Below, piece by piece: positions 25,453-34,340 of a stretch of 64,000 nt of DNA. The notes under the pieces are model-generated. The model searched no databases. It was not told where the DNA came from and saw only the letters and a program-made list of their open reading frames with translations. The position numbers were made by a program, and so were the translations under genes. Numbering within the stretch: position 1 is the first letter of the stretch; every line of letters starts with the position of its first letter. Location: NCBI RefSeq assembly GCF_050107715.1, contig NZ_JBNILN010000002.1, forward strand, positions 362,747 through 426,746, read 5' to 3'. Source of the DNA: Metabacillus_B sp050107715 (GTDB lineage: Bacteria; Bacillota; Bacilli; Bacillales; Bacillaceae).

Positions 25453-26639
25453 AAAAATGGCCGCTCCTAATAGCAATATGCATTTTGCTGGCATCCTGTG
25501 GAAGAGTAGAATTGAACGAACTTGCTATTATTTCCGGACTCGGTTTTGATGAAAGTTCCGAGGGCCTCAGTATGTCCATGCAGCTCGTTAATCCGGGTGC
25601 TACAGCAAAGTCGAAAGGCGCAAATGATTCGGGAGGTACGGGTGGATCTGTATTTACCTATACTATTACTGGCCGAAACATTACAGAAATCATGGAAAAA
25701 GCCAGAAATCTGTTTTCTCGCAAAGTCTATTTTTCTCATGTGTCCGTTATTCTGATTGGTGAGCAGCTCGCGAGAAAGAAAGGGTTTCTCCCGATTATTG
25801 ATTATCTGGAGCGTTATTACCAAATTAGGGATAACATCAATATGTTCGTTGCAAAGGAAAGCTCTGCAAAGGAAATCCTTTCTGTATATCTGCCAATTCA
25901 GAATATGCCTGCCCTCTCCATCAGCAGAAGAATTGAAATATACGGGGGCAGCATGGGGCTGGAGAGAGGAATTGAAATCCAGGATGTTGTCCGCTGGAGC
26001 TTCGGTTCATACATAGATCCCGTCATACCGGGAATTAGAAAGAAAATCGAGATGGATGCTTCTGAAACCTCTGTGCTTGAACAAATTGATGGTGATCAAA
26101 AGATGTTTGAAATGACGGGGCTTGCATACTTTGGGGATCGTAAACTCTCGGGATGGTTTACACAGGAGGAATCACGCGGATGGGCTTTGCTAACAGGTAA
26201 AGCAGCAGAATTTGAAACCAGTGTCGATTGCCCCGGATACCCGGGAGAGCAGGTTGGGCTCCGGTTTAAGCAGACGAAAGGGCGGATCAGGGTCAGTTCG
26301 TTGGAGCCACTGCTTTATACAGCTGGAATTTCAGCGAAAGCAGTGATTCAAGAGGTAACATGTCCCGTTATTCTGGAAAAAGGCAGCGGCCTTAAAGAAA
26401 TCGAAAAAAAAGCAGAGCAAAAACTTAAAGAAGAGATGCAAAAAACCTTTTCCAAAACCGTTTCTTCTGGTTCAGATCCATTAGGGCTTGGACAGCTGCT
26501 TTATGAAAATCATTATTCAGACTGGAGGAGAATGAAAAAACAATGGGAACAGCTTTATAAAACAGCAAAGCTTGAACCGGCAGTGGATATCAGCATTGAA
26601 CAGACTGGGTTGAGGGTGAAGAGTGTTTATGAAAAATAA
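25449..26639 (+). CDS. GerC-family spore germinant receptor lipoprotein
   Basis: Subunit C of the receptor, anchored to the outer face of the inner spore membrane. The 396-residue product has a lipoprotein signal with the lipobox LASC (residues 14-17), the family opening CGRVELNELAIISGLGFD, and the C-terminal Ger(x)C domain (GSGLKEIEKKAEQKLKEEMQ). It is coupled to subunit A by an ATGA overlap. In this operon the lipoprotein is encoded second (A-C-small-B order), which differs from the classical gerA A-B-C order. Confidence 0.92.
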   Translation: MKKWPLLIAICILLASCGRVELNELAIISGLGFDESSEGLSMSMQLVNPGATAKSKGANDSGGTGGSVFTYTITGRNITEIMEKARNLFSRKVYFSHVSVILIGEQLARKKGFLPIIDYLERYYQIRDNINMFVAKESSAKEILSVYLPIQNMPALSISRRIEIYGGSMGLERGIEIQDVVRWSFGSYIDPVIPGIRKKIEMDASETSVLEQIDGDQKMFEMTGLAYFGDRKLSGWFTQEESRGWALLTGKAAEFETSVDCPGYPGEQVGLRFKQTKGRIRVSSLEPLLYTAGISAKAVIQEVTCPVILEKGSGLKEIEKKAEQKLKEEMQKTFSKTVSSGSDPLGLGQLLYENHYSDWRRMKKQWEQLYKTAKLEPAVDISIEQTGLRVKSVYEK

Positions 26640-26796
26640 AAAATACAAGGCAGTGCTTGCGATTGTCTGGTTCTTCACTGCTGGATATGGCATTTTCTCT
26701 TTTTTCCAAATCGAGGTTTTTCCAGTAGATGAATGGATTTCAGCTGCGCTTGACCCTCTTTATTCTATCCTGTTTGAAGGGGGAGACCAGCCATGA
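26629..26796 (+). CDS. Small membrane protein of the germinant receptor operon
   Basis: A 55-residue gene hidden between subunits C and B. It starts at ATG 26629 after GGGTGA, overlaps the end of the lipoprotein gene by 11 bp, and ends in an ATGA overlap with the next gene. The product MKNKKYKAVLAIVWFF... has one clear membrane helix (~8-27) and a second amphipathic hydrophobic stretch (~37-50). Small D subunits with membrane helices are encoded in several ger operons, and this is a candidate for one. Tight coupling on both sides argues it is translated. Confidence 0.75.
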   Translation: MKNKKYKAVLAIVWFFTAGYGIFSFFQIEVFPVDEWISAALDPLYSILFEGGDQP

Positions 26797-27893
26797 ATCA
26801 AGTGATTTCCAAGCGGCAGCTCTTATACATCACCATCAGTTTTATAACGGGCAGCTCTGTTTTAATGGCACCGGGTCTCACTGCAGGCTTTGCCAAAAAT
26901 GAAGCATGGTTATCAATGATTCTTGCATTCGTTATCGGACTTCTCTTAAATTTTGCCTTAATCCTTCTTTTGAAAAAATATCATTACGCATCCATATTTG
27001 AAGTTTGTGAAAAGGTGCTTGGAAAGCATGCAAGTGTATTGGTAAATGTCCTTATCATTTTTTACGCCCTGCACCTTGCGGCATACATTTTAAGAAACTT
27101 AAGCAACTTTATGACCAGCTCCATAAGCCCTGAAAGCAGTCCTGCCGTCTTTCAAATCCTCATTTTGCTGGTTGTGATGTACTCCGTTTTTTTCGGGTTA
27201 AACAACGTTGCGAGAGTCAATGAATTTTTTACTCCTGTCATGATCCTCCTGCTGCTGTTTTCTGTTCTACTAGTTATGAATCAATTTGAACTTGCGAACC
27301 TAAAGCCCTATTTTTCACGGGGCTTCCACGCAATCTGGCATGGAGCGTATACAGTCCTTGGCTTTCCATTTATTGAAATTATACTCATGTCGTGTGTTTT
27401 TACGTATGTGAGCGATAAAAACAAACTTGGAAGAACGTATTTGGCGGGCTTGCTCATTGGGGGGGTGATCCTATCTGTCATCGTGCTGCTGAGTATCGGC
27501 ATTCAGGGCTATGACCTTGTCATAAGACAAACCTATTCCACCTTTGAAATGATGAGGGACATTACCATTGTGAAGCTTTTTGAACGGGTTGAAGTATTGA
27601 TTGGCGTATTTTGGATATTTGGAATTTTTGTTAAAATTACGTTTTGCCTGCAGTCTGCAATGCTCGGATTTAAAACTCTTACAAAGCATTCCACCTATCG
27701 ACCCTTTATCCTTCCATCTGCTCTGTTTGTCTGGATCATGGCAAATAAAACACACGAAAGCCTGGTAGATTTCAATAATTTCGTCCTTAAATACTGGACG
27801 CTGTGGTGGTTTGTCCTGTATCTCCTGATGATTCTTGTGCTGTCCGCCGGGATCGTTCTGAAAAAACACCATGCAAAAACAAAAGGCAGGTAA
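26793..27893 (+). CDS. GerB-family spore germinant receptor permease subunit
   Basis: Subunit B of the receptor, related to amino acid-polyamine-organocation transporters. The 366-residue product has about ten hydrophobic segments and the typical N-terminal ISFITGSSVLMAPG motif. In known receptors this subunit contributes the germinant-binding site. It is the last gene of the operon. The ~120 bp to maf shows no clear terminator. Confidence 0.92.
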   Translation: MNQVISKRQLLYITISFITGSSVLMAPGLTAGFAKNEAWLSMILAFVIGLLLNFALILLLKKYHYASIFEVCEKVLGKHASVLVNVLIIFYALHLAAYILRNLSNFMTSSISPESSPAVFQILILLVVMYSVFFGLNNVARVNEFFTPVMILLLLFSVLLVMNQFELANLKPYFSRGFHAIWHGAYTVLGFPFIEIILMSCVFTYVSDKNKLGRTYLAGLLIGGVILSVIVLLSIGIQGYDLVIRQTYSTFEMMRDITIVKLFERVEVLIGVFWIFGIFVKITFCLQSAMLGFKTLTKHSTYRPFILPSALFVWIMANKTHESLVDFNNFVLKYWTLWWFVLYLLMILVLSAGIVLKKHHAKTKGR

Positions 27894-28012
27894 AAAACAG
27901 ATTTGGCACGGTAAATGGCGTATTTCAGAAATTGTGCTTCATTGGGCTATTTGATACGATACTTCTGTATCTCCCTTTAGAATCACTTTTTGAAAGGATG
28001 AATGTTTATTTT

Positions 28013-28594
28013 ATGCAGGCACATTTAAAGCAGCACCTTATTTTAGCTTCTGGTTCGCCCCGCAGAAAAGAATTGCTGGAAGGTCTTCAAATTCCGTTCA
28101 ATGTAATCATTACCGATGTCGATGAAACCATTGAAGGAGAGGTGTCTCCTGAAGAAGCGGTTCAGCAGCTTGCAAGGAGAAAAGCCATGCATATTGCAGA
28201 ATCTTTTCCCGACTCCTTTATTGTCGCTGCGGATACAGCTGTGGTTTTGAACGGGCAGATTCTCGGCAAACCGCGGGATGAATCAGATGCCATCCGAACG
28301 TTAGGACAGCTTTCAGGCAAGACTCACAGGGTGCTGACCGGAGTTTCCATTTTCAGAGGAAAAAAGGAAAAGTCCTTTTTTACTTCAACAGACGTAACAT
28401 TCTGGAATTTGTCCGGAGAAGAAATTCAAGCTTATGCTGAAACGGGCGAACCGCTTGATAAAGCAGGCTCCTATGGCATCCAGGGACTGGGAAAAGCATT
28501 CGTAAAGGAAATCAGCGGCGATTACTTTTCCGTAGTCGGGCTCCCGGTCTCCAGACTGATCCGTGAATTAAGAGAGATAGGGTTTTCCTGTTAG
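28013..28594 (+). CDS. maf: Maf nucleoside triphosphate pyrophosphatase
   Basis: Hydrolyses non-canonical or modified NTPs (dTTP/UTP family) to monophosphates; B. subtilis Maf also affects septum formation. The 193-residue product has the N-terminal LILASGSPRRKELL signature (residues ~8-21), the VAADTAV catalytic segment and the YGIQG motif. ATG 28013 is chosen since the product then aligns with the family start; GAAAGGA is ~15 bp upstream, a long spacing, and ATG 27998 is an alternative. The frame's further 5' extension is not coding. Confidence 0.92.
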   Translation: MQAHLKQHLILASGSPRRKELLEGLQIPFNVIITDVDETIEGEVSPEEAVQQLARRKAMHIAESFPDSFIVAADTAVVLNGQILGKPRDESDAIRTLGQLSGKTHRVLTGVSIFRGKKEKSFFTSTDVTFWNLSGEEIQAYAETGEPLDKAGSYGIQGLGKAFVKEISGDYFSVVGLPVSRLIRELREIGFSC

Positions 28595-28627
28595 CAAAGA
28601 TGAGCGCAAAAGGGAAAAGGAGGAACA

Positions 28628-29317
28628 ATGAATCCATCATTGCTTAAAATCCGTGATTTCCCTGCAGAAGAAAGACCGAGAGAAAGGCTTTTGAACGATG
28701 GACCGGGCAATCTTTCCAATCAGGAGCTTATTGCCATCCTGCTGAGAACGGGCTCTGCAAGCGAGTCTGTTCTTCAGCTTGCTTCGAGACTGCTCGCCCA
28801 TTTTGAAGGATTGAAGCTCCTTAAGGATGCTTCGATTGAAGAGATTACTTCGATTTCGGGAATCGGCCAGGCGAAAGCCACCCAGCTTCTTGCTTCAATG
28901 GAGCTCGGAAAAAGAATTCTCAAGCTTTCAAACGAAGAAAGATATGTCATCAGGTCGCCGCAGGACGGAGCCAACTATGTAATGGAAGAAATGCGGTTTC
29001 TGACGCAGGAGCATTTTGTCTGTCTATACCTCAATACGAAAAACCACGTCATTCATAAGCACACCGTTTTTATTGGGAGCCTGAATGCTTCCATCGTCCA
29101 CCCGAGGGAGGTGTTCAAGGAAGCATTCAGGCGCTCCGCTGCTTCGTTTATCTGCATCCATAACCACCCTTCAGGGGACCCTTCCCCCAGCCGTGAAGAC
29201 ATTGAAGTGACGAAACGTTTATCCGAATGCGGAAAAATGATTGGAATTGAATTGCTGGATCATCTGATCATTGGTGACAGAAAATACATCAGCTTAAAGG
29301 AAAAAGGCTATTTGTAA
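28628..29317 (+). CDS. radC: RadC family JAMM/MPN+ protein
   Basis: A 229-residue protein with an N-terminal helix-hairpin-helix region (~30-95) and the metalloprotease-like JAMM motif HNHPSGDPSPSRED (near 177-190) with the upstream Glu. Its true role is not established; the old DNA-repair name is not well supported. Position between maf and mreB is conserved in Bacillus. AAAAGGAGG precedes the ATG. Confidence 0.93.
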   Translation: MNPSLLKIRDFPAEERPRERLLNDGPGNLSNQELIAILLRTGSASESVLQLASRLLAHFEGLKLLKDASIEEITSISGIGQAKATQLLASMELGKRILKLSNEERYVIRSPQDGANYVMEEMRFLTQEHFVCLYLNTKNHVIHKHTVFIGSLNASIVHPREVFKEAFRRSAASFICIHNHPSGDPSPSREDIEVTKRLSECGKMIGIELLDHLIIGDRKYISLKEKGYL

Positions 29318-29337
29318 CCTGAATTTCACTTTTTTTT

Positions 29338-29366
29338 TTGACAAATTACGTTATAATAAGGTTTAT
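29338..29366 (+). promoter_or_regulatory. Possible mreB promoter
   Basis: A perfect TTGACA (29338-29343) lies upstream of mreB, and the -10 at 17 bp is the weak GTTTAT. A perfect TATAAT at 29352-29357 is too close to pair with that -35 and has only a T run at its own -35. One of the two is probably used; the sequence alone does not decide. Confidence 0.35.
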
Positions 29367-29434
29367 GAGTTTTTTCATTGCACGACATCCTTATAAATAA
29401 AAAAGTGATTCGTTTCAGAAAGGGAGATACATGA

Positions 29435-30457
29435 ATGTTTGGAATTGGTACTAGAGACCTTGGAATAGATTTAGGTACAGCGAATACCCTCGTGTTTGTA
29501 AAAGGAAGAGGAATTGTTCTCCGTGAGCCTTCAGTTGTGGCACTGCAAACAGATACCAAATCCATCGTTGCCGTCGGAAACGATGCTAAAAATATGATTG
29601 GCCGGACTCCGGGAAACGTGGTTGCTTTGCGGCCGATGAAAGATGGCGTAATTGCTGATTATGAGACAACTGCAACAATGATGAAGTATTACATAAAGCA
29701 AGCTACGAAAAACAAAAGCCTTTTTTCACGAAAGCCATACGTTATGGTCTGTGTGCCATCCGGCATCACGGCAGTTGAAGAGCGCGCAGTCATTGATGCT
29801 ACAAGACAGGCCGGCGCCCGGGATGCCTACACGATAGAGGAGCCTTTTGCCGCTGCGATCGGTGCAAACCTCCCTGTTTGGGAGCCTACAGGCAGCATGG
29901 TTGTGGACATCGGCGGCGGTACGACGGAAGTGGCAATCATTTCACTTGGGGGAATTGTCACAAGCCAGTCCATCCGGGTAGCTGGGGATGAAATGGACGA
30001 CGCCATCATTAATTATATCCGGAAAACGTACAACCTGATGATCGGGGACCGTACTGCAGAAGCGATTAAAATGGAAGTTGGTTCTGCCGGATCCTATGAG
30101 AGTGTAGACAATATGGAAATTCGCGGCCGGGACTTGCTGACGGGTCTTCCGAAAACCATCGAAATTACGGCGAAGGAAATTGCTGAAGCCCTTCGTGATA
30201 CGGTGTACACGATTGTTGATACGGTAAAAAATACGCTTGAAAAAACTCCGCCTGAACTGGCGGCCGATATTATGGACCGCGGCATTGTGTTAACAGGAGG
30301 AGGAGCTTTGCTCCGCAACCTGGATAAAGTCATCAGCGAGGAGACCAACATGCCTGTTCTGATCGCTGAGAATCCTCTTGATTGCGTCGCCATCGGAACG
30401 GGAAAAGCTCTGGAGCATATTCATTTGTTCAAAGGAAAAACAAAAAATTTCCGCTGA
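29435..30457 (+). CDS. mreB: Rod-shape determining actin homologue MreB
   Basis: Membrane-associated actin-like filament protein that guides the Rod complex for cylindrical wall synthesis. The 340-residue product has the phosphate loops DLGTANTLV and DIGGGTTEVAI and the adenosine loop LTGGGALL, all intact. AAAGGGAG precedes the ATG at 29435. mreC and mreD follow. A hairpin between mreB and mreC may partly uncouple them. Confidence 0.97.
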   Translation: MFGIGTRDLGIDLGTANTLVFVKGRGIVLREPSVVALQTDTKSIVAVGNDAKNMIGRTPGNVVALRPMKDGVIADYETTATMMKYYIKQATKNKSLFSRKPYVMVCVPSGITAVEERAVIDATRQAGARDAYTIEEPFAAAIGANLPVWEPTGSMVVDIGGGTTEVAIISLGGIVTSQSIRVAGDEMDDAIINYIRKTYNLMIGDRTAEAIKMEVGSAGSYESVDNMEIRGRDLLTGLPKTIEITAKEIAEALRDTVYTIVDTVKNTLEKTPPELAADIMDRGIVLTGGGALLRNLDKVISEETNMPVLIAENPLDCVAIGTGKALEHIHLFKGKTKNFR

Positions 30458-30465
30458 AGGTATAT

Positions 30466-30502
30466 TCGTTCGGTGTCTCTTTAAAGAGGCGCCGAATGCT
30501 TT
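30466..30502 (+). terminator. Hairpin between mreB and mreC, possible attenuator
   Basis: An almost loopless stem of about 14 bp (TTCGGTGTCTCTTT with AAAGAGGCGCCGAA, two G-U pairs) lies 13 bp after mreB. Only a short T tract follows (TGCTTTT), so partial termination or RNA processing is more likely than full termination. Confidence 0.55.
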
Positions 30503-30553
30503 TCAGGCATAATTGTAAGGAAAAGGAATTCTAAATGTGAAGAGGTGTAAATG

Positions 30554-31441
30554 ATGCCGCCTTTTTTTATGAACAAACGACTCATTCTGCTGCTGGCAAG
30601 CGTCATTTTGCTCGTTGCATTAATTGGCTTTTCTCTAAAAGGCGACCGAGAACTCACCTGGCCCGAGAAGTTTGTCAAAGATACGACCGGTGTATTTCAA
30701 TCTGTTTTTCATAAGCCTGCCCAATTTTTCGGCGGTGCCTTTGAAGGAATGTCAGATTTGAAGAATACATATGATGAAAATCAATATTTAAAGTCCAGAA
30801 TTGAAAAATATGCAAGCCTCGATTCCGAGGTTCAGCGCCTAAGAAAAGAAAATGAAGAGCTTCGGACCGACCTTGACGCCAAAACAGACTTGAGCAAATA
30901 TGAGCCGATTACGGGAACGCTTATTGCCAGAAACCCTGACCGCTGGTATGAGTACATTACAATCGACCGCGGAAACAAAAATGGGGTGACCGAGGATATG
31001 GCGGTCATGACCGGCAAAGGGCTCATCGGAAAAATTAAAAGCGTGAATGAATTTACCTCCACTGTTCAGCTTCTAAGCGCCCAGGACCGGGTGAACCAGG
31101 TGCCTGCAATCGTTGAGGGGGACAAAGAGATTTTCGGTCTCATTGCGGGCTATGATGAGAAAAAAGAAATGCTGCTGTACCGGAACATCAACACAAGCAT
31201 GGATATCAAAAAAGGACAAAAGGTCGTTACGGCCGGAAATGGCGGCGTGTTTCCAGGCGGTCTCCTGATAGGAACGGTGGAAGACGTACAGCCCGATTCC
31301 TACGGCTTGACGAAAATGGCCTACGTGAAACCTGCAGCTGATCTATATGATGTCGATAACGTCTTTATTGCTAAACGTGATGCCCCTGTGCCTCCAGAAG
31401 GGGATGTCAGTGACGGTGAAGCGGAGGAGGAATCCAATTGA
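30554..31441 (+). CDS. mreC: Rod-shape determining protein MreC
   Basis: A bitopic membrane protein of the elongation complex that links MreB to outside wall synthases. The 295-residue product has a membrane helix (~8-28), a coiled coil (~65-105) and the beta-barrel MreC domain (ITGTLIARNPDRWYEYI..., GNGGVFPGGLLIGTV). ATG 30554 gives the better distance from GAGGTG than ATG 30551. It overlaps mreD by 4 bp. Confidence 0.96.
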   Translation: MPPFFMNKRLILLLASVILLVALIGFSLKGDRELTWPEKFVKDTTGVFQSVFHKPAQFFGGAFEGMSDLKNTYDENQYLKSRIEKYASLDSEVQRLRKENEELRTDLDAKTDLSKYEPITGTLIARNPDRWYEYITIDRGNKNGVTEDMAVMTGKGLIGKIKSVNEFTSTVQLLSAQDRVNQVPAIVEGDKEIFGLIAGYDEKKEMLLYRNINTSMDIKKGQKVVTAGNGGVFPGGLLIGTVEDVQPDSYGLTKMAYVKPAADLYDVDNVFIAKRDAPVPPEGDVSDGEAEEESN

Positions 31442-31953
31442 GGCGATTTCTTCTTCCGCTTGTTGTCTTGTTTTTCTTTATTATGGAGAGTACAGCAGGT
31501 GATTTGTTTCTGGTCCCAGCCTTTTCGGAGGATATGTTTTACATCCCTAGATTCGTTCTGCTCCTGTTAATTTTCATATCGGTTTACGTTAAAGACAGCT
31601 TTGCCATTCCCTATGCTGCCATATTCGGCCTGCTCCATGATATTGTCTACACAGAAATACTTGGAGTCTATCTGATTGCCTATCCCTTTTTGACGTATAT
31701 GGCAGGAAGAGCGCTTAGAGTTCTTCAGAACAATGCCTTCGTTGTATTACTGGTGGGGATGCTCGCCATTAGCCTTTTTGAATTCTATATATATGGAATT
31801 CAGCTGATTATCAGCTTAAATCCGCTCAATTTCTATGAATTTACCAACCGGAGACTGCTTCCGACGCTTGCCGTAAATTCAATTGCGGGTCTTGTCATGA
31901 TTTTTCCTTTAAAAACGTTCCTGACTGCTCTGAGAAGGCAAACAGAGGACTAA
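31438..31953 (+). CDS. mreD: Rod-shape determining membrane protein MreD
   Basis: An integral membrane protein of the elongation machinery. The 171-residue product has about five or six hydrophobic segments and the family pattern of Asp/Glu and Tyr around helix 3 (GLLHDIVYTEILGVYLIAYPFL). The TTG start overlaps the mreC stop, consistent with coupling. Confidence 0.92.
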   Translation: MRRFLLPLVVLFFFIMESTAGDLFLVPAFSEDMFYIPRFVLLLLIFISVYVKDSFAIPYAAIFGLLHDIVYTEILGVYLIAYPFLTYMAGRALRVLQNNAFVVLLVGMLAISLFEFYIYGIQLIISLNPLNFYEFTNRRLLPTLAVNSIAGLVMIFPLKTFLTALRRQTED

Positions 31954-32070
31954 CCAGACCTGCCGTATTCTCTCTTTTACAGCAGGGAATATTGACCGGG
32001 CAGCTGTTACCGGCAAAAAAGGAGAATCGGATCGGTTTGTCGAATTTGTAATGCTATTGAGGTGAACATC

Positions 32071-32754
32071 GTGAAAGCCCAAAAACAGCAGTATGTGACA
32101 ATAAAAGGAACAAAGGATGGCCTCACTCTTTATTTAGATGATGGCTGTACGTATGAAACGCTGATCTCCGAACTGGAAGAGATGCTTTCCTCAAAGCAAT
32201 ACGTACAGGAAAACGGCCCGTTAATCGGGGTGAGCGTTAAGTCCGGCAAGCGCCTTCTCACAGAAGAGCAGCAGCAAACGGTGAAAACAACCATCCGAAA
32301 AAAGAAAAATCTTGTCGTCGAACAGATCGAGTCTGATGTTGTGACAAAAGAAGAGGCCAACAGGCTGAAAAAAGAGGCCGAGGTTGTGAAAGCTGCAAGA
32401 ATTGTCCGTTCCGGACAAGTGCTGCACGTGGAAGGGGATCTTCTTTTAATCGGGGATGTCAATCCCGGCGGCACAGTCATTGCGAACGGCAGCATATTTG
32501 TGCTCGGCGTCCTGAGAGGTATGGCACATGCAGGGTACAGCGGAAACAGCCGGGCGATTATCGCCGCGTCTGTCATGGCACCGGCACAGCTTAAAATCTT
32601 TGATTCTCTTAATCAGGCTCCTGAGCGTATCCATGCAGAGGAACACGGGATGGAGTGTGCGTACATAGACGATGAAGGGCACATGAAAAGAGACCGGCTC
32701 CAAAATGTAATGTATGTAAGACCTGATATAACTACGCTTGAGGGGGGAATGTAA
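32071..32754 (+). CDS. minC: Septum site-determining protein MinC
   Basis: FtsZ polymerisation inhibitor that works with MinD to block polar division. The 227-residue product starts like B. subtilis MinC (MKAQKQQYVTIKGTKDGL). It has an N-terminal FtsZ-inhibiting domain and a C-terminal beta-helix MinD-binding domain (GDLLLIGDVNPGGTV...). GTG 32071 is chosen because GAGGTGA (32059-32065) is 5 bp upstream; an in-frame GTG at 32062 lies within that site. minD follows after 2 bp. Confidence 0.96.
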   Translation: MKAQKQQYVTIKGTKDGLTLYLDDGCTYETLISELEEMLSSKQYVQENGPLIGVSVKSGKRLLTEEQQQTVKTTIRKKKNLVVEQIESDVVTKEEANRLKKEAEVVKAARIVRSGQVLHVEGDLLLIGDVNPGGTVIANGSIFVLGVLRGMAHAGYSGNSRAIIAASVMAPAQLKIFDSLNQAPERIHAEEHGMECAYIDDEGHMKRDRLQNVMYVRPDITTLEGGM

Positions 32755-32756
32755 CC

Positions 32757-33560
32757 GTGGGAGAGGCGATTGTTGTAACCTCTGGAAAAGGCGGGGTTGG
32801 GAAAACCACTACCTCTGCCAATTTAGGAACGTCCCTGGCCATACTGGGCAAAAAGGTATGTCTGATTGATACCGATATTGGTTTGCGTAATCTCGATGTG
32901 GTAATGGGACTCGAAAACCGGATTATTTATGATTTAGTAGATGTTGTCGAAGAGCGCTGCAAAATCCACCAGGCACTTGTGAAGGATAAACGGTTTGATG
33001 ATTTGCTTTACCTGCTGCCGGCCGCACAGACGAGCGATAAATCCGCCGTTTCGCCCGAGCAGATGAAAAAACTCGTCGATGAACTCAAGCAGGACTATGA
33101 TTATATCGTAATCGATTGTCCGGCTGGAATTGAGCAAGGCTTTAAAAATGCTGTAGCCGGAGCAGACAAGGCGATTGTCGTCACGACCCCGGAAGTATCG
33201 GCAGTCAGAGATGCAGACCGGATCATCGGACTTCTTGAAAAAGAAGACATTGAGCCGCCGAAGCTTGTTATCAACCGGATCCGCAATCACCTCGTCCAGA
33301 ATGGCGACATGCTGGATGTGGATGAAATTGTGGCGCATCTTTCCATTGATCTGCTCGGCATTGTGGCCGATGATGATCAGGTGATCAAAGCTTCCAACAG
33401 CGGAGAACCAATCGCGATGGATCCGAATAACCGCGCCTCTATTGCCTACCGGAACATCGCCAGACGAATCCTCGGCGAATCCGTTCCGCTGCAGGCACTC
33501 GATCCGCAGGATCTGGGCTTTATTGATAAAATTAAAAAGTTCTTTGGGGCCAGGGTTTAA
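32757..33560 (+). CDS. minD: Septum site-determining ATPase MinD
   Basis: Membrane-binding ATPase that recruits and activates MinC at poles. The 267-residue product has the deviant Walker A GKGGVGKTT (residues ~10-18) and the Walker B DCPAGIE segment. Its C-terminal amphipathic helix (FIDKIKKFFGARV) binds the membrane. GTG start after a GAGGGGGGAA tract. A terminator follows. minJ and divIVA lie elsewhere. Confidence 0.97.
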   Translation: MGEAIVVTSGKGGVGKTTTSANLGTSLAILGKKVCLIDTDIGLRNLDVVMGLENRIIYDLVDVVEERCKIHQALVKDKRFDDLLYLLPAAQTSDKSAVSPEQMKKLVDELKQDYDYIVIDCPAGIEQGFKNAVAGADKAIVVTTPEVSAVRDADRIIGLLEKEDIEPPKLVINRIRNHLVQNGDMLDVDEIVAHLSIDLLGIVADDDQVIKASNSGEPIAMDPNNRASIAYRNIARRILGESVPLQALDPQDLGFIDKIKKFFGARV

Positions 33561-33578
33561 CCGGGCCAGGCTATGCAG

Positions 33579-33611
33579 AAGCAATCCCTGTAAGGGGGTT
33601 GCTTTTTTTTG
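33579..33611 (+). terminator. Terminator of minCD
   Basis: AAGCAATCCC (33579-33588) pairs with GGGGGTTGCTT (to 33604, with one bulged G and one U-G pair) and a run of T follows. Confidence 0.85.
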
Positions 33612-34272
33612 CGCCGGGGCTTCATTTACGCTTTCTCACAGCAGGGTTTATTTCGGAGATTGAACAGCGAGAAGAGCGGTCCGGAGCGGTGGGGGGCGTC
33701 CTTTTGACTCCCATCAGACCGAATCTTCGAATAAGCGGGAAATGAAGCGTGAGGACTTAGTTGGCGGATAAGCATGCGGGCACTTTTCAGGTCTTTTTTG
33801 AAGGCAATAAGACCGTTTACTCACATTTTTAGCGATGGGAGCACTTTTCATAGCTTATTTTTATACTTGTGAAGCTGTTTCAGGGGAGGATGATCAGGAT
33901 ATTGTCCTTACTTCTGTTTTATTGTCCGTACTCCTCAACTTATTGTCCTAACTTTTATTTTATTGTCCTAACTTTTATTTTATTGTCCGTACTCCTCATT
34001 TTATTGTCCGTACTTTCGATATAATTACTTTTCGACAAAATTCGCCAAAGCTAGGTCCGTTACTAGCAATAGGAGCAAGCCCCGCTGCTGCACACCAACT
34101 CCTCTAACCGACCACTCCCCCGGTCAGATAGGTCATGTACGGCCATGTTCGTATCAGCCGCATCGGTGATCCTTTCCACTTCAGGCAGCATAGGAGGCAC
34201 AGCAACTCTGTTAGAAGCCCCCGTCAGCCTATTAATCGCAGCATGAACCCCAGAGGAAACAGATCCCTTGAG
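33612..34272. other. Long gene-free spacer between minD and spoIVFA
   Basis: This segment, within an 814-bp gap, has no recognisable plus-strand gene. It holds a six-unit 20-21 bp array (33901-34022). Around 34063-34347 there is a 94-codon open frame on the minus strand with no visible ribosome site. Short imperfect hairpins are present (for example GGTCTT...AAGACC near 33800). Confidence 0.65.
33901..34022. repeat. Six-unit 20-21 bp array, ATTGTCC type
   Basis: ATTGTCC begins at 33901, 33921, 33942, 33962, 33982 and 34003, so units are 20 or 21 bp. The common core is ATTGTCCKWACTYYT followed by a T-rich end, and the third and fourth units are identical. The sequence differs from the two CGGCCGA-type arrays, but the period is the same. 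Confidence 0.88.
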
Positions 34273-34298
34273 CAGGCGCACCGCCGCCTGGCTTTTTT
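34273..34298 (+). terminator. Terminator-like hairpin before spoIVFA
   Basis: CAGGCG (34273-34278) pairs with CGCCTG (34285-34290), loop CACCGC, followed by GCTTTTTT. It sits immediately upstream of the sigma-E promoter and may insulate it from upstream transcripts. Confidence 0.55.
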
Positions 34299-34313
34299 CA
34301 TGCTGAAGAAAAC

Positions 34314-34340
34314 ATATTTCCGACGGACAAGTCATAGACT
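34314..34340 (+). promoter_or_regulatory. Sigma-E promoter of spoIVFA-spoIVFB
   Basis: ATA (34314-34316, within CATATTT) is followed after 16 bp by CATAGACT (34333-34340). This fits the mother-cell sigma-E pattern of an ATA-containing -35, a 16-18 bp gap and a CATANNNT -10. The spoIVF operon is known to be sigma-E controlled in B. subtilis. Confidence 0.8.

Noticed and set aside
29338..29357. TTGACA and TATAAT as one mreB promoter
   Set aside because: They are only 8 bp apart, too close for a single sigma-A promoter; listed only as an uncertain region.
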